64,000 nucleotides of DNA from SZAS-103 sp038316385 (lineage in GTDB: Bacteria > Pseudomonadota > Gammaproteobacteria > Xanthomonadales > Xanthomonadaceae): NCBI GenBank assembly GCA_038316385.1, contig JBBQAN010000009.1:62001-126000 (forward strand). Reading direction: 5' to 3'. Below the pieces are notes generated by a model. That model made no database searches. It worked only from the letters and a program-made list of their open reading frames with translations, and had not been told where the DNA came from. Of the stretch, positions 1 through 9,842 are shown piece by piece. Positions within the stretch are counted from its first letter, which is position 1. Every line of letters begins with the position of its first letter. The position numbers and the translations under genes were made by a program.

Positions 1-1
1 T

Positions 2-925
2 GTGTTGTTGAAGCTGGCCAACGGGCGCATGGCAACGCTGGCGCGGTCCGACATTGCAGCGGTGATCTTCGGCTCATTGGGTGGCCGGGTGGAAACGGTC
101 TTCGGCGACAGCATCACCGCGATCGACGATGACGGATCGCGGGTACGGATCCACTTTGAGAATTCAGCGTCGCGGGAAGTCGACCTGGTGGTGGGCGCCG
201 ACGGGTTGCACTCGCGGGTTCGCCAGATCGCTTTCGGGCCAGACTGCAGATTCGAATATCCGATGGGATGCCACGTCGCTTCGTTTGAAGCCGCCCGCTA
301 TCCCCATCGCAACGGCAACACCTACGTCGCATACACGGCGCCAGGCAGGTACATCGCCCGCTTCCCGATGCGCGACGACAAAATGCTCTTCTTCGTGCTG
401 CTGAGGGACGAGTACCTCAAGGGGTGCATCCCCACCAGTCAACCCGAGCGCAAGGCCGCATTGACCGGTGCACTGGCCGACGTTGGCTGGGAATCCGAGG
501 CGATTCTGTCGGCAGTCGAGCAGGTTGAGGACATCTACTTCGACAGCATCAGCCAGATTCGCATGGACGCTTGGACCAAAGGCAACGTTGCGTTATTGGG
601 CGATGCCGCGGCTTGTCCTTCCCTCATCGCCGGAGAAGGAGCGGGCTTGGCGCTGGCGGAGGCCTATGTCCTTGCGGGCGAGTTCCATAGGCATGGAGCC
701 GACATGCAATCAGCGCTCGCCCAGTACCAGGCCCGGATAATGCCGGTCGTCGCTCGCAAGCAAAAGCAAGCGGTAAGCCTGGCGGCCTCATTCGTCCCGA
801 GAACGGCCCATGGGGTACGCCTTCGTGACTTCGCGACACTCTTGATGCGCCTCCCTGTGTTTCCAAGACTCCTGATGGGGCGCTACTTCCATGACGAGAT
901 GGCGCTTCCGGAATACGGCATCTGA
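2..925 (+). CDS. FAD-dependent monooxygenase, C-terminal part (5' truncated)
   Basis: The window opens inside this gene, so the N-terminal GxGxxG Rossmann motif is outside. Two later hallmarks of the p-hydroxybenzoate-hydroxylase-like flavin monooxygenases are visible. One is the GADGLHSRVR motif near residue 65, which contacts FAD and NAD(P)H. The other is NVALLGDAAACPS near residue 200, which binds the FAD ribityl chain. These enzymes hydroxylate aromatic or polyketide-like substrates using NAD(P)H and O2. The substrate cannot be told from sequence; TetX-like or antibiotic-modifying relatives are possible. The gene ends with TGA and no obvious terminator follows. The codon at position 2 is GTG, but it is unlikely to be the real start. 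Confidence 0.8.
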   Translation: MLLKLANGRMATLARSDIAAVIFGSLGGRVETVFGDSITAIDDDGSRVRIHFENSASREVDLVVGADGLHSRVRQIAFGPDCRFEYPMGCHVASFEAARYPHRNGNTYVAYTAPGRYIARFPMRDDKMLFFVLLRDEYLKGCIPTSQPERKAALTGALADVGWESEAILSAVEQVEDIYFDSISQIRMDAWTKGNVALLGDAAACPSLIAGEGAGLALAEAYVLAGEFHRHGADMQSALAQYQARIMPVVARKQKQAVSLAASFVPRTAHGVRLRDFATLLMRLPVFPRLLMGRYFHDEMALPEYGI

Positions 926-1221
926 AGCCGATCCATGCAATTTGAAGGCCTAGCCGGGCCAAAGGTGCTTCGCCGCTGATTGCTTCGGTCGCCGGCTGGT
1001 TGCCATGTCTGCTCCTGGCCAACAAACGCCTGACGCAGCCCGACCTATTCCGTTGAAAAACTCCCGGCGCTTCAAAAGAACCCCGAAAACGGTTCGGTTT
1101 CATCCGGAATTTGTTCTTTTGCCTGCGGATATCGCACTCTCGTTGCTGATTTTGCGAACACCAGATAGAGCGAGCGAGTTTTTCAACACAATAGGCTGGA
1201 AGCCGCCGCACGTTCACAACG

Positions 1222-2859
1222 TCACGGCTTCTCGTCCTCCATGAATGGATATCCATAACTCGTCGCTGGCACGAAGGTTTCCTTGATGCTGCGCGGGTTG
1301 ATCCAGCGCAGCAGGTTGAGTATCGAACCGGCCTTGTCGTTGGTGCCGGATGCGCGGCCGCCGCCGAACGGCTGCTGGCCAACGACTGCGCCGGTGGGCT
1401 TGTCGTTGATGTAGAAATTTCCAGCCGCGTTGCGCAGGCGTTCCAGGCCTTGCTGGATCGCGTAACGGTCTTGCGCGAAGATCGCACCGGTCAATGCGTA
1501 CGGACTCGTACGATCGACGATGTCGAGCGTCTCGATCCATTTGGTTTCGTCGTACACATGCAGCGTCAGGACAGGCCCAAACAATTCGTCGCACAATGTG
1601 CGGTACGCGGGATTGGTGGTGACGATGATGGTCGGACGCACGAAGTAGCCGACCGAATCGTCGTACTGTCCGCCGACAAGGATCGTCGCGTCGCTGGATG
1701 CCTTGGCCTCGTCGATCGCGGCCTTCTGCGTCGCAAAACTGCTTGCGTCGATGACGGCTCCCATGAAGTTCGAGAAGTCGGCAACGTCGCCCATCTTGAT
1801 GCTTGTCACCTGCGCGACCAGCATGTCCTTGACGCGCGGCCAGAGGTTGCTCGGCACGTACACGCGACTCGCGGCGGAACATTTCTGGCCCTGATATTCG
1901 AACGCGCCGCGAGTGATCGCCGTGGTCAATGCGACTGCATCCGCACTCGGGTGCGCGATGATGAAATCCTTGCCGCCGGTTTCGCCGACCAGGCGCGGAT
2001 AACTGGTGTATTTATCGATGTTGTCGCCGACCGTGCGCCACATCTGGTGGAACACTTTCGTCGAGCCGGTGAAATGGATGCCGGCGAGGTGCTTGCTGTT
2101 GAGCACCGGGTTGCCGATGTCCGCGCCACTGCCGGTAACGAGGTTGATCACGCCATCGGGAAGGCCGGCTTCCTTGAACAATTTCATCAGGAAATGTGCG
2201 CTGTAGACCGAGGTGCTGGCCGGTTTCCAGAGCACCGTGTTACCGCACAGCGCGGGCGCGGTCGGCAGGTTACCGGCGATCGAGGTGAAGTTGAACGGCG
2301 ACACCGCGAACACGAAACCTTCGAGAGGACGGTGTTCGAGACGATTCCAGATGCCCGGCGAACTCTGCGGCTGCTCGCGCAGCAGTTGCTCGTAAAACGC
2401 GACGTTGAAACGGAAGAAGTCGATGAGCTCGCACGCGCTGTCGATCTCGGCCTGATGGCAGGTCTTGCTCTGGCCGAGCATCGTTGATGCGTTCAACACA
2501 TCGCGATACGGACCTTGCAATAATTCGCCGGCTTTCAGAAACACTGCGGCGCGCGCTTCCCACGGAAGATTCGCCCAATCCTTCTGCGCGCGTACCGCAG
2601 CGCGGATCGCCATCTGCACTTCCGCTTCGCCGCCCTGGTGGAAATCCGCGAGTACATGCGCATGACGATGCGGCATTACCGAATGGCCACGCATGCTGGT
2701 GCGCACGTCCTTGCCGTCGATGACGAGCGGAATCTCGATCTTCTCCGCAGACATCTCCGAGAGTTTTTTCTTCAGGCTCGCGCGCTCTGGCGATCTTGGC
2801 GCATAGCCCTTTACCGGCTCGTTGAGTGGAGTGGGGACTTTCGAGATGGCGAGGGACAT
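1222..2859 (-). CDS. pruA: L-glutamate gamma-semialdehyde (P5C) dehydrogenase
   Basis: A 545-residue aldehyde dehydrogenase of the monofunctional P5C dehydrogenase type. It oxidises glutamate semialdehyde to glutamate with NAD+, the second step of proline catabolism. The N-terminal stretch with NEPVKGYAP, the FNFTSIAGNLPTAPA block, the GETGGKDF segment carrying the general-base Glu (about residue 290) and YQGQKCSAASR with the nucleophilic Cys (about 324) are typical of this branch, which resembles mitochondrial ALDH4A1. It is not fused to proline dehydrogenase, as PutA would be, and no proline dehydrogenase is in the window. The ATG at 2859 follows a GGAG at good spacing; an in-frame TTG lies five codons upstream. 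Confidence 0.92.
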   Translation of the reverse strand: MSLAISKVPTPLNEPVKGYAPRSPERASLKKKLSEMSAEKIEIPLVIDGKDVRTSMRGHSVMPHRHAHVLADFHQGGEAEVQMAIRAAVRAQKDWANLPWEARAAVFLKAGELLQGPYRDVLNASTMLGQSKTCHQAEIDSACELIDFFRFNVAFYEQLLREQPQSSPGIWNRLEHRPLEGFVFAVSPFNFTSIAGNLPTAPALCGNTVLWKPASTSVYSAHFLMKLFKEAGLPDGVINLVTGSGADIGNPVLNSKHLAGIHFTGSTKVFHQMWRTVGDNIDKYTSYPRLVGETGGKDFIIAHPSADAVALTTAITRGAFEYQGQKCSAASRVYVPSNLWPRVKDMLVAQVTSIKMGDVADFSNFMGAVIDASSFATQKAAIDEAKASSDATILVGGQYDDSVGYFVRPTIIVTTNPAYRTLCDELFGPVLTLHVYDETKWIETLDIVDRTSPYALTGAIFAQDRYAIQQGLERLRNAAGNFYINDKPTGAVVGQQPFGGGRASGTNDKAGSILNLLRWINPRSIKETFVPATSYGYPFMEDEKP

Positions 2860-2966
2860 GGGCGGCTCCGGCAAAGCCGTTATTGTAATCCGTGGCGGCG
2901 CTGCGACGAACCGATGGATGCTGCTGCGCAGCGATCATGCACTTTGGCACGCGTATTTGGGGGCGA

Positions 2967-5189
2967 CTACGCCAAGGTTTCATTCCGTGAGCTGATGATC
3001 CTGAGCTGGCGGTTGTCGATCAATGCCTGCGAGCCTGCCTGCAGGCTTTGCAGCAGGCTGGTGCGGTCGGTGTTTTCGGTTGGGCGAAGTGCGGCCCAGC
3101 CGTCGCGGCCATTGTTCTTGACCCAGTACAGGGCAGCATCGGCCAGTTCCACGGTCTGTTCCCAGCCCAGTTCGTACGGGGCATCGCGGAACAACGGATA
3201 TTCGGCAAGACCGATCGAACACGTCAAGGCCACGCGCACGCTATCGCCGAGCTCGAACGCATGTTCGGCGATCTTGCAGCGGATACGTTCGCCTAACCCG
3301 GACACCGCCTGCCGGTCCATCGGCCGAAACACCAGCAGGAATTCCTCGCCGCCCCAACGCACGACGTAGTCCCCGATTTGCGCCAGATTTTTCAAAACGT
3401 GGGCGAACATCTGCAATGCGCTATCGCCGAACTTGTGCCCATAGGTGTCGTTGATGCGCTTGAAATGATCGATGTCCACGATCGCGAATACCAGCGCTTG
3501 TCCGCTGTCGCCGGGACACGATTGTTCGCGATCGTGGAACGCGAGATCAATCGGAAGCTGGGTGGCCAGATAGCGGCGATTATGCAGGCCGGTAAGCGGA
3601 TCGGTCTGGCTCGCATGCGCGAGTTGAAGATTGGCGATGTGCAGCGATTCGTTCGCGCGTCGTCGCGCCAGCGCATTGGCGATATGGAACGATACGAAGC
3701 TCAGCAGTTCCTCGTCGCGCGCGTTGTACTGGTAATCGCGGTCGTAGGTCTGCACGGCAATCAGCCCGATGACATTGCCGTTGAGCGTCAGCGGCACGCC
3801 GAGCCAGGATGTGGCTGCGGCACCGAACAATTCGAACGCGCCTGCCGCTTCCATGGCCCGGAGTGCTGCCACTTGCTTGCGCAGCGGTTTGCCGGTACGG
3901 ATGACGTACTCGCTTACGCCATGGCCATATTTGCGCGATGGATAGCGGTCCTGCTGTTTTTCATCGACGCTGAAAGGGAAATCGATTTCCTCGCCGTTCT
4001 CCGAGACCAAGCCAACATAGAAATTCCGCGCATCCAGTAATTCGCTGACGATGCCGTGGATCGCACGGTAGAAACCGTCCATGGTTTCGCTGGTGTTCTC
4101 GACTTCAGCGATGCGGAACAGCGCGGTCTGCAGGCGTTCGCCTTGCAGACGCTCGGAAATTTCCTGGCGCAGAGCCAACGTTCTCTCCTCGACGCGACGC
4201 TCCATTTCCTCGGCGGCCTCGCGACGCGCGAGCGTGGTCAGGATGTTCTGCGCGAGATAGGCCAGCAAGGTCTGGTCATCGTAGCTGTAGCGGATCGCCG
4301 GGTCGTAACTCTGCACCACGACTGCGCCGCGCAAGATGCCGTTCTCGATCATCGGCACACCGAGCCAATCCTCGCTGCGCGGTCCGACTAAATCGTCGCG
4401 GACGATCTTCAGTTGCTCGCGCAATCGATTGCCGGAACCATGCATCGGCACGCCTTGGCGCAGCATTGCCAACGTCAGCGAATGGCTGAACTTTGCAGCG
4501 TCGATCACCTCGTGCGGATCGCGCGCGTTGGTGTCGCGGCTGTCGGCGAAGTAGATGAAACGGATCGTTTCTGGTTGTGCGGTGTAACGGACGATGAAGA
4601 AATTCTTCGCGTACATCAGACGTCCGACGATTTGATGCAGCTCGCGCAACACGTCGGTGGTATCGCGGTCCGAACTCGCGCAGTCGCTGATCGCGAACAA
4701 TGCGCGCTGCAGACGTTCGGCGCGAGCCAGGCGTTCTACATCCAGCAGCAACTGTTCGGTTTGCAGCAGCGACTCGCAACGCAGGGACAGCAGCTTCAGC
4801 GTTTCCTTCCATTCGAGCATGCGGATCGGATCGATCAACGCATCGTTGTCACGCCGATAAAGCAGGCTGGCCGACAGATGGCCATTGCGCGATAGCAGGC
4901 ACGCGCCCTTGATGCTGCCGCCGTCGAGGCTGGGCTGTTCGACTTTTTCGCCAGGATGACGCGTTTGCGCCAGCAGGTTTCCGATCGTATCGGCCACCGC
5001 GCCCGGTGGCCACGATTGCGTCGCGCGCTCGTGACCGTGATCGGTGTTCCACAGGATCTGAGCCCATTGGCAACCGATCGAACCCAGATGCTGCACCGCC
5101 GTGCGCGCAAGTTCCCGCATGTCCTTGCTGCCGAGCAATGCCCGGACGAAGGACTCATCTGGTCGCAGCGTTTGCGGTATCTGGGACAT
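2967..5189 (-). CDS. GAF-GAF-GGDEF diguanylate cyclase
   Basis: A 740-residue soluble signalling protein. Two GAF-like sensor domains occupy about residues 140-320 and 350-510. A coiled-coil linker with ERRVEERTLALRQE joins them. The GGDEF domain follows, with TGLHNRRYL at its start and the active-site motif GGEEF at residues 613-617, so synthesis of c-di-GMP from GTP is expected. The RxxD allosteric I-site is absent (QIGD at that place), so product inhibition may be lacking. The GAF region is clearly paralogous to that of the larger GGDEF-EAL protein at 11636: both have LQRAL, then LHQIV and LMYAxNFxI. It is transcribed toward pruA across a gap of about 107 bp. Confidence 0.9.
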   Translation of the reverse strand: MSQIPQTLRPDESFVRALLGSKDMRELARTAVQHLGSIGCQWAQILWNTDHGHERATQSWPPGAVADTIGNLLAQTRHPGEKVEQPSLDGGSIKGACLLSRNGHLSASLLYRRDNDALIDPIRMLEWKETLKLLSLRCESLLQTEQLLLDVERLARAERLQRALFAISDCASSDRDTTDVLRELHQIVGRLMYAKNFFIVRYTAQPETIRFIYFADSRDTNARDPHEVIDAAKFSHSLTLAMLRQGVPMHGSGNRLREQLKIVRDDLVGPRSEDWLGVPMIENGILRGAVVVQSYDPAIRYSYDDQTLLAYLAQNILTTLARREAAEEMERRVEERTLALRQEISERLQGERLQTALFRIAEVENTSETMDGFYRAIHGIVSELLDARNFYVGLVSENGEEIDFPFSVDEKQQDRYPSRKYGHGVSEYVIRTGKPLRKQVAALRAMEAAGAFELFGAAATSWLGVPLTLNGNVIGLIAVQTYDRDYQYNARDEELLSFVSFHIANALARRRANESLHIANLQLAHASQTDPLTGLHNRRYLATQLPIDLAFHDREQSCPGDSGQALVFAIVDIDHFKRINDTYGHKFGDSALQMFAHVLKNLAQIGDYVVRWGGEEFLLVFRPMDRQAVSGLGERIRCKIAEHAFELGDSVRVALTCSIGLAEYPLFRDAPYELGWEQTVELADAALYWVKNNGRDGWAALRPTENTDRTSLLQSLQAGSQALIDNRQLRIISSRNETLA

Positions 5190-5346
5190 CAGCCCCTATG
5201 CCTTGCTCTCGGTCGAGTGTAGCAGCGGAGCGGTTGCAGTGAACGCCGTCTCGGAATGGCAGGTCATGAGCAATGCTTTCCTGCCTTGAAGGGAGGATTA
5301 GTCCATATTTGCAGCTCGCCGAATCAAATGACGTGCGCTGGATTCG

Positions 5347-7359
5347 CTATGCGCTGGCGAAAGAACGACTCATTCGGATGAGCCAGCGATAGAGCAGGGC
5401 GATGGACAGCGCGAATGCAATTCCACCAATCCACGCCGACGCACCAGCGAAGCGCTCACCCACCAACGCCAGCGGCGCGTCGTTGCCGGAGAACGCCACT
5501 ACCGCCGCGATCAGCACTGCCAGCAGGCTCTCGCCTACGATCATGCCCGAAGCCAGCAATACTCCGAGCTGCTTGGTCGCTTCGGGTTTTGCGTCGCGGC
5601 GTTCCGCACGCTTGTCGAACCATGCGCCGATGAGCGCGCCGACCACGACCATCAATGTCGTCGACGTCGGCAGATAGATCCCCAAGCCGACGGCCAGCGG
5701 CGCAAGGCGAGCGGTCTTGCTGGCAACTCCCATTACTTCGTCGAGCACAATCACTGCGACGCCGATGGCGGCGCCGATGCCGATGAGGCCCCAGTCGATG
5801 CTGTTCTGGATCACGCCTTGCGCCAACGCGGAAATCAGTCCTGCCTGCGGCGCCGGTAGCGCCTTGGACAGATCGGCACCGGGCGCGCCAACAAATCCGT
5901 AGGTGTGATACAGCAGGTTCAAAACCGGTGGAATCACTGCAGCACCGGCGATCACGCCGATCACCAGCGCCCATTGCTGGAGTGATGGCGTGGCATCGAC
6001 CAGTTGCCCGGTTTTCAGATCCTGCAGATTGTTGTTGGCGATGGATGCCACCGCGAACACGATCGCAGTGATGAACAGGGCGAACGCCACGAGCGCTTTA
6101 CCGGCTTCGGCGGGGAACATCGCCTTCACACCGAGCGTGAGCAACAACGCTGCGACGACAACGACGAGGATGCCGATACCGGACAGCGGGCTGTTCGATG
6201 AACCGATCAAGCCTGCCATGTATCCACAGACAGTGGACACGAGAAAGCTCAGCACGATCACGAACAAGACGCCGCCGATGGTGAGCAACGACGCCTGCGA
6301 ACCAAGCCCGCTGGTCTGCGCGAAATGCCATAGCAGCCAACCCACCGGAACCAGGCAGGCCAGCGAAATCAAGCCGACCGTACGCATCGGCATGTCGTGT
6401 TCGGTGCGCGCGAGTGTGTGCGCCTCACCGGCGCTGCGAACTTTTGACGCGGCCATCGCACCGGTGAGGCCGCCGATGACGGGTTTGACAAGCTTCGCCA
6501 ACGTCCAGACCGCAGCGACGCCGATGGTGCCGGCACCGACGAAGCGCACATAGTGGCTCCACGCGCCTTGTGCTATGTCCGCTGCCGCGCCTGCGGCCGG
6601 ATGCAGTATCGTGAAATACGGAATCAGGACGCCCCAGCCGATCACCGCGCCGAGCAACATCGCCATGCCGGCCCACAATCCAACGAGATGGCCGACAGCA
6701 AACAACGCGAACGAAAGATTGAAGTCGTAACCGGTAGCGCTGCCCTTGTTGCCGATATGAAAGTATTGGGCGACGTCGCTGGCGAACAGCTTTGTCTGCA
6801 CGATCACGTAAAACACAGCCGAAACAATCGTGCCGACCAACACCGCTTTCAGTCCAGCCCCGCCGGATTCGACCGAGTCGGCGGCGTCTGCCGAATTGCT
6901 CGATCCGACCTTGAGCACTTCGGCACAGGCCACTCCTTCGGGGTAGGGCAGATCGGAATCGGTCACCAGCGCGCGCCGCAACGGGATCGTGTACATCACC
7001 CCGAGCACACCACCGGTGGCGCAGATGCCGAATGACAGCCAGAACGGAAACCCCGTCCACCAGCCGATCATCACCAAACCGGGCAAAACGAAGATGATCG
7101 ACGACAACGTGCCAGCCGCCGACGCGACCGTCTGCACAATGTTGTTTTCCTGAATCGTCGCATTCTTCATGCTGCGCAGGATCGCCATCGAAATCACCGC
7201 AGCCGGGATCGATGTCGAGAACGTCAGCCCAGCCTTCAATCCGAAAAACACATTCGCTGCGGTGAACAACACCGTGATGAAGATGCCGATGACGATGCCG
7301 CGGAAGGTGAATTCGGTGCGTGGCGATTCGATGGATGCAGTCGTGGCGGGCTGGGGCAT
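5347..7359 (-). CDS. OPT-family oligopeptide transporter
   Basis: A 670-residue polytopic inner-membrane protein of the oligopeptide transporter superfamily, bacterial branch. Many hydrophobic segments run its full length. The conserved early block, with AANVFFGLKAGLTFS and NIVQTVASAAGTLSS, marks the family. Members import small peptides or metal-chelate-like compounds with protons; the substrate here is unknown. The reading frame is open 66 codons further upstream, but the ATG at 7359 (protein start MPQPATT) follows a GGAAA and fits family length. A small ORF at 7581 diverges from it, so the stretch of about 220 bp between them should hold both promoters. Confidence 0.9.
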   Translation of the reverse strand: MPQPATTASIESPRTEFTFRGIVIGIFITVLFTAANVFFGLKAGLTFSTSIPAAVISMAILRSMKNATIQENNIVQTVASAAGTLSSIIFVLPGLVMIGWWTGFPFWLSFGICATGGVLGVMYTIPLRRALVTDSDLPYPEGVACAEVLKVGSSNSADAADSVESGGAGLKAVLVGTIVSAVFYVIVQTKLFASDVAQYFHIGNKGSATGYDFNLSFALFAVGHLVGLWAGMAMLLGAVIGWGVLIPYFTILHPAAGAAADIAQGAWSHYVRFVGAGTIGVAAVWTLAKLVKPVIGGLTGAMAASKVRSAGEAHTLARTEHDMPMRTVGLISLACLVPVGWLLWHFAQTSGLGSQASLLTIGGVLFVIVLSFLVSTVCGYMAGLIGSSNSPLSGIGILVVVVAALLLTLGVKAMFPAEAGKALVAFALFITAIVFAVASIANNNLQDLKTGQLVDATPSLQQWALVIGVIAGAAVIPPVLNLLYHTYGFVGAPGADLSKALPAPQAGLISALAQGVIQNSIDWGLIGIGAAIGVAVIVLDEVMGVASKTARLAPLAVGLGIYLPTSTTLMVVVGALIGAWFDKRAERRDAKPEATKQLGVLLASGMIVGESLLAVLIAAVVAFSGNDAPLALVGERFAGASAWIGGIAFALSIALLYRWLIRMSRSFASA

Positions 7360-7580
7360 CGTCGGTTTCCGTTGGTCGTCGGTCGGATGCGCATGGCTGC
7401 GCAAACTCAAGGCCAGACCATAGCAAATTGGCTGCAATGGCGCGCGGCGCTGTGGTAAATCACCGAGTAGCGCTTGAGTCATCTGGACGCTGCCGCGCGC
7501 GACTCGACGATCTTGGTTGCGTTGTGCCGTTCGTGTCAGAATCAGATCCGCACCCATTCGCTATAGCAGCGGGAGATTCC

Positions 7581-7802
7581 ATGAACCCGATCGAAGAAAC
7601 CAACCTGCGCGCCGAAATCTCTGTGCTGCGCGCGATGGTGAAGTGCCTGATCGGGTTGCTGCCGGCCGATCAGGCCACGACCGATGCGCTGGATTCGGCA
7701 GCAAAACACGTCGTAGAAGCCGCACCGCAGATGACCCAGGAGCGCGTAGCTACGCAGCGCGCGGTTAACCAGATTGCGCCACTGGAGATCCCGCGCAAAT
7801 AG
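7581..7802 (+). CDS. small hypothetical protein, 73 aa
   Basis: A short ORF with a strong ribosome-binding site (GGGAG, 5 bases before the ATG). The protein starts MNPIEETNLRAEIS and looks helical, with heptad-like spacing in its first half (residues 5-35), a single Cys and no signal peptide. I do not recognise a family. The good start context and its position in an otherwise empty gap support a real gene. It converges on the ABC exporter with only 16 bp between stop codons. Confidence 0.55.
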   Translation: MNPIEETNLRAEISVLRAMVKCLIGLLPADQATTDALDSAAKHVVEAAPQMTQERVATQRAVNQIAPLEIPRK

Positions 7803-7818
7803 ACAGTCTGATTTGGCG

Positions 7819-9627
7819 TTAGTGAGCCTGCGGCGCGAACTGCAATCGCGCCAGCTCTGCATACAAACCGCCTTGCGCGACGAGTTCGGCATGCGTGCCT
7901 TCGGCGACAATGCGGCCGTGGTCGAGGACCACGATGCGATCGGCGCGCAGCACAGTCGCGAGGCGGTGGGCGATCACGAGTGTCGTACGGCCTTGCATCA
8001 ATCGTTCGAGCGCCTGCTGAATCGCGCGTTCGCTTTGCGCGTCAAGCGCGCTGGTCGCCTCGTCGAGCAAAAGAATCGGCGCGTCCTTGAGCACGGCGCG
8101 CGCAATCGCGAGACGTTGCTGCTGCCCCCCAGATAGCCGTGTGCCTTTCTCGCCGAGAAAACTTTTGTAACCTTCCGGCAACGCGCTCAGAAAATCGTGC
8201 GCCTCGGCATTGCGCGCGGCGCCGATGACGTCATCCTCGCTCGCGTCGAGCCGTCCGTAGCGGATGTTTTCCTGCGCATCGGCGCCGAAGATCACCGGAT
8301 CCTGCGGCACCAGCGCGATGCGTTCGCGCAATTGCGTGGGATCGAGTTCGCGAAGATCGATTCCATCCACGCGGATGATGCCTGCATCGGGATCGTGGAA
8401 GCGAAGTAATAATTGCAGCACCGTGCTTTTGCCAGCGCCGGACGGCCCGACCAGCGCGATGGTTTCGCCGGGTCTCACGGTCAACGAGAAATCATCGAGC
8501 GCGGCGGTGTCCGGTCGCGCCGGGTAATGGAAGCGTACATGCTCGAAAGAAATTGCGCCGATCGCGCTCGTGCTACTGCCAACGATTGGCAAAGACTTCG
8601 GATGTGCAGGCGCAGCGATGCGCGGCGTCTCCGCGAGCAGTTCGTTGATCCGTGCCATGCCGCCGCCAGCGCGCTGCACTTCGGCCCAGACTTCGCTAAG
8701 CGCCCCGACCGAACCTGCGCCGAACACCGCATAGAACACGAACTGGGTCAGCGTGCCGGCGCTCATGCCGCCACTGATCACATCGTGCGCACCGATCCAC
8801 AACACACCGACGATCGCGCCGAACACCAGCATGATCACCGATGCGGTTAGCGTCGCCTGCGTGCGTACGCGCTTGCGCCCGGCCTGGAATGCGGTTTCGA
8901 CAGCGGCGCCGAAGCGCGCGCTCTCGTGCGATTCGCGCGCATAACTCTGCACGGTATGCATCGCGTTCAAGGTTTCACCCGCGCGCGCATTCGCGTCGGC
9001 GATGCGATCCTGGCTGTTGCGCGACATCCCGCGCACGCGCCGGCCGAACAGGACGATTGGCAGGATCACCAATGGAATCCCGATTGCCGCAAGGCCTGCG
9101 AGACGCGGACTGGTCACCGCGAGCATCGTCGCCGCGCCGAGCACGGTGATCACGCTGCGCAGCGCGATCGACATGCTCGACGCGACGACGGTACGCAGCA
9201 ATTCGGTATCGGCCGACAAGCGCGACACCAGTTCACCGGTGCGCGTGCGCTCGAAAAACGCCATGTCCAGGCGCATCAATCGGTCGTAAAGATCGCGGCG
9301 CAAGTCCGCGACGACGCGTTCGCCGAGCAGGCTCACGCAATAGAAACGCGCCGCAGTCGCGAATGCGAGCACCAGCGCTACCACCAGCAGCAACAGGAAC
9401 CAGCGATTGATTGAAGTGGAATGCGCGTGGCTGAAGCCGTTGTCGATCATGTAGCGCACAGCGACAGGCAGGGTCAGCGTCGAAGCCGACGACAGCGCGA
9501 GGAATCCGAGCCATCCCGCGATCAGTTTCGGATAGCGGCGCACGTATGGCCACAGTGCAGCCAACGGACGCAAGTTCACGCGGCTTTGTACGGAATCGCT
9601 TGCTGTTGCCGACGCGGCTTCGGTCAT
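7819..9627 (-). CDS. ABC exporter half-transporter (MsbA/BmrA-like)
   Basis: A 602-residue fusion of a six-helix transmembrane domain (about residues 30-330) and an ATPase domain. Walker A GPSGAGKST is near residue 393, the signature LSGGQQQR near 497 and Walker B ILLLDEATSALD near 512; the switch His is in VIAHRLATV. Such homodimers export lipids or drugs. It may be a lipid flippase paralogue, but the true MsbA cannot be told apart from drug exporters without comparison. The chosen ATG (MTEAASA) follows AAGTGAG; other ATG/TTG codons lie 8 and 24 codons upstream. Confidence 0.88.
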   Translation of the reverse strand: MTEAASATASDSVQSRVNLRPLAALWPYVRRYPKLIAGWLGFLALSSASTLTLPVAVRYMIDNGFSHAHSTSINRWFLLLLVVALVLAFATAARFYCVSLLGERVVADLRRDLYDRLMRLDMAFFERTRTGELVSRLSADTELLRTVVASSMSIALRSVITVLGAATMLAVTSPRLAGLAAIGIPLVILPIVLFGRRVRGMSRNSQDRIADANARAGETLNAMHTVQSYARESHESARFGAAVETAFQAGRKRVRTQATLTASVIMLVFGAIVGVLWIGAHDVISGGMSAGTLTQFVFYAVFGAGSVGALSEVWAEVQRAGGGMARINELLAETPRIAAPAHPKSLPIVGSSTSAIGAISFEHVRFHYPARPDTAALDDFSLTVRPGETIALVGPSGAGKSTVLQLLLRFHDPDAGIIRVDGIDLRELDPTQLRERIALVPQDPVIFGADAQENIRYGRLDASEDDVIGAARNAEAHDFLSALPEGYKSFLGEKGTRLSGGQQQRLAIARAVLKDAPILLLDEATSALDAQSERAIQQALERLMQGRTTLVIAHRLATVLRADRIVVLDHGRIVAEGTHAELVAQGGLYAELARLQFAPQAH

Positions 9628-9842
9628 GGTTCGCGGCTCACTTGGTTGCATCGACGATGCATGTCGGCCACGAGTGGCGGCGCGCAGCGCCTTTTGCAAG
9701 GCGAATACGCATACTCGTGGTCGCTTGACAGACTGTCGATCACGGTCGCTTGCGCGAGGAAGCGGTCTTTTTTGACGACGATTTCAAAGCGCGCCGATGG
9801 CCAGCAGGTGCGAATGGTTCACGGCTCAGCGTCACAGCGAAC

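Noticed and set aside
1005..1244. A 79-codon plus-strand frame between the monooxygenase and pruA
   Set aside because: No Shine-Dalgarno, no recognisable features, and it runs into the pruA 3' end. The 296-bp gap otherwise shows nothing I can name.
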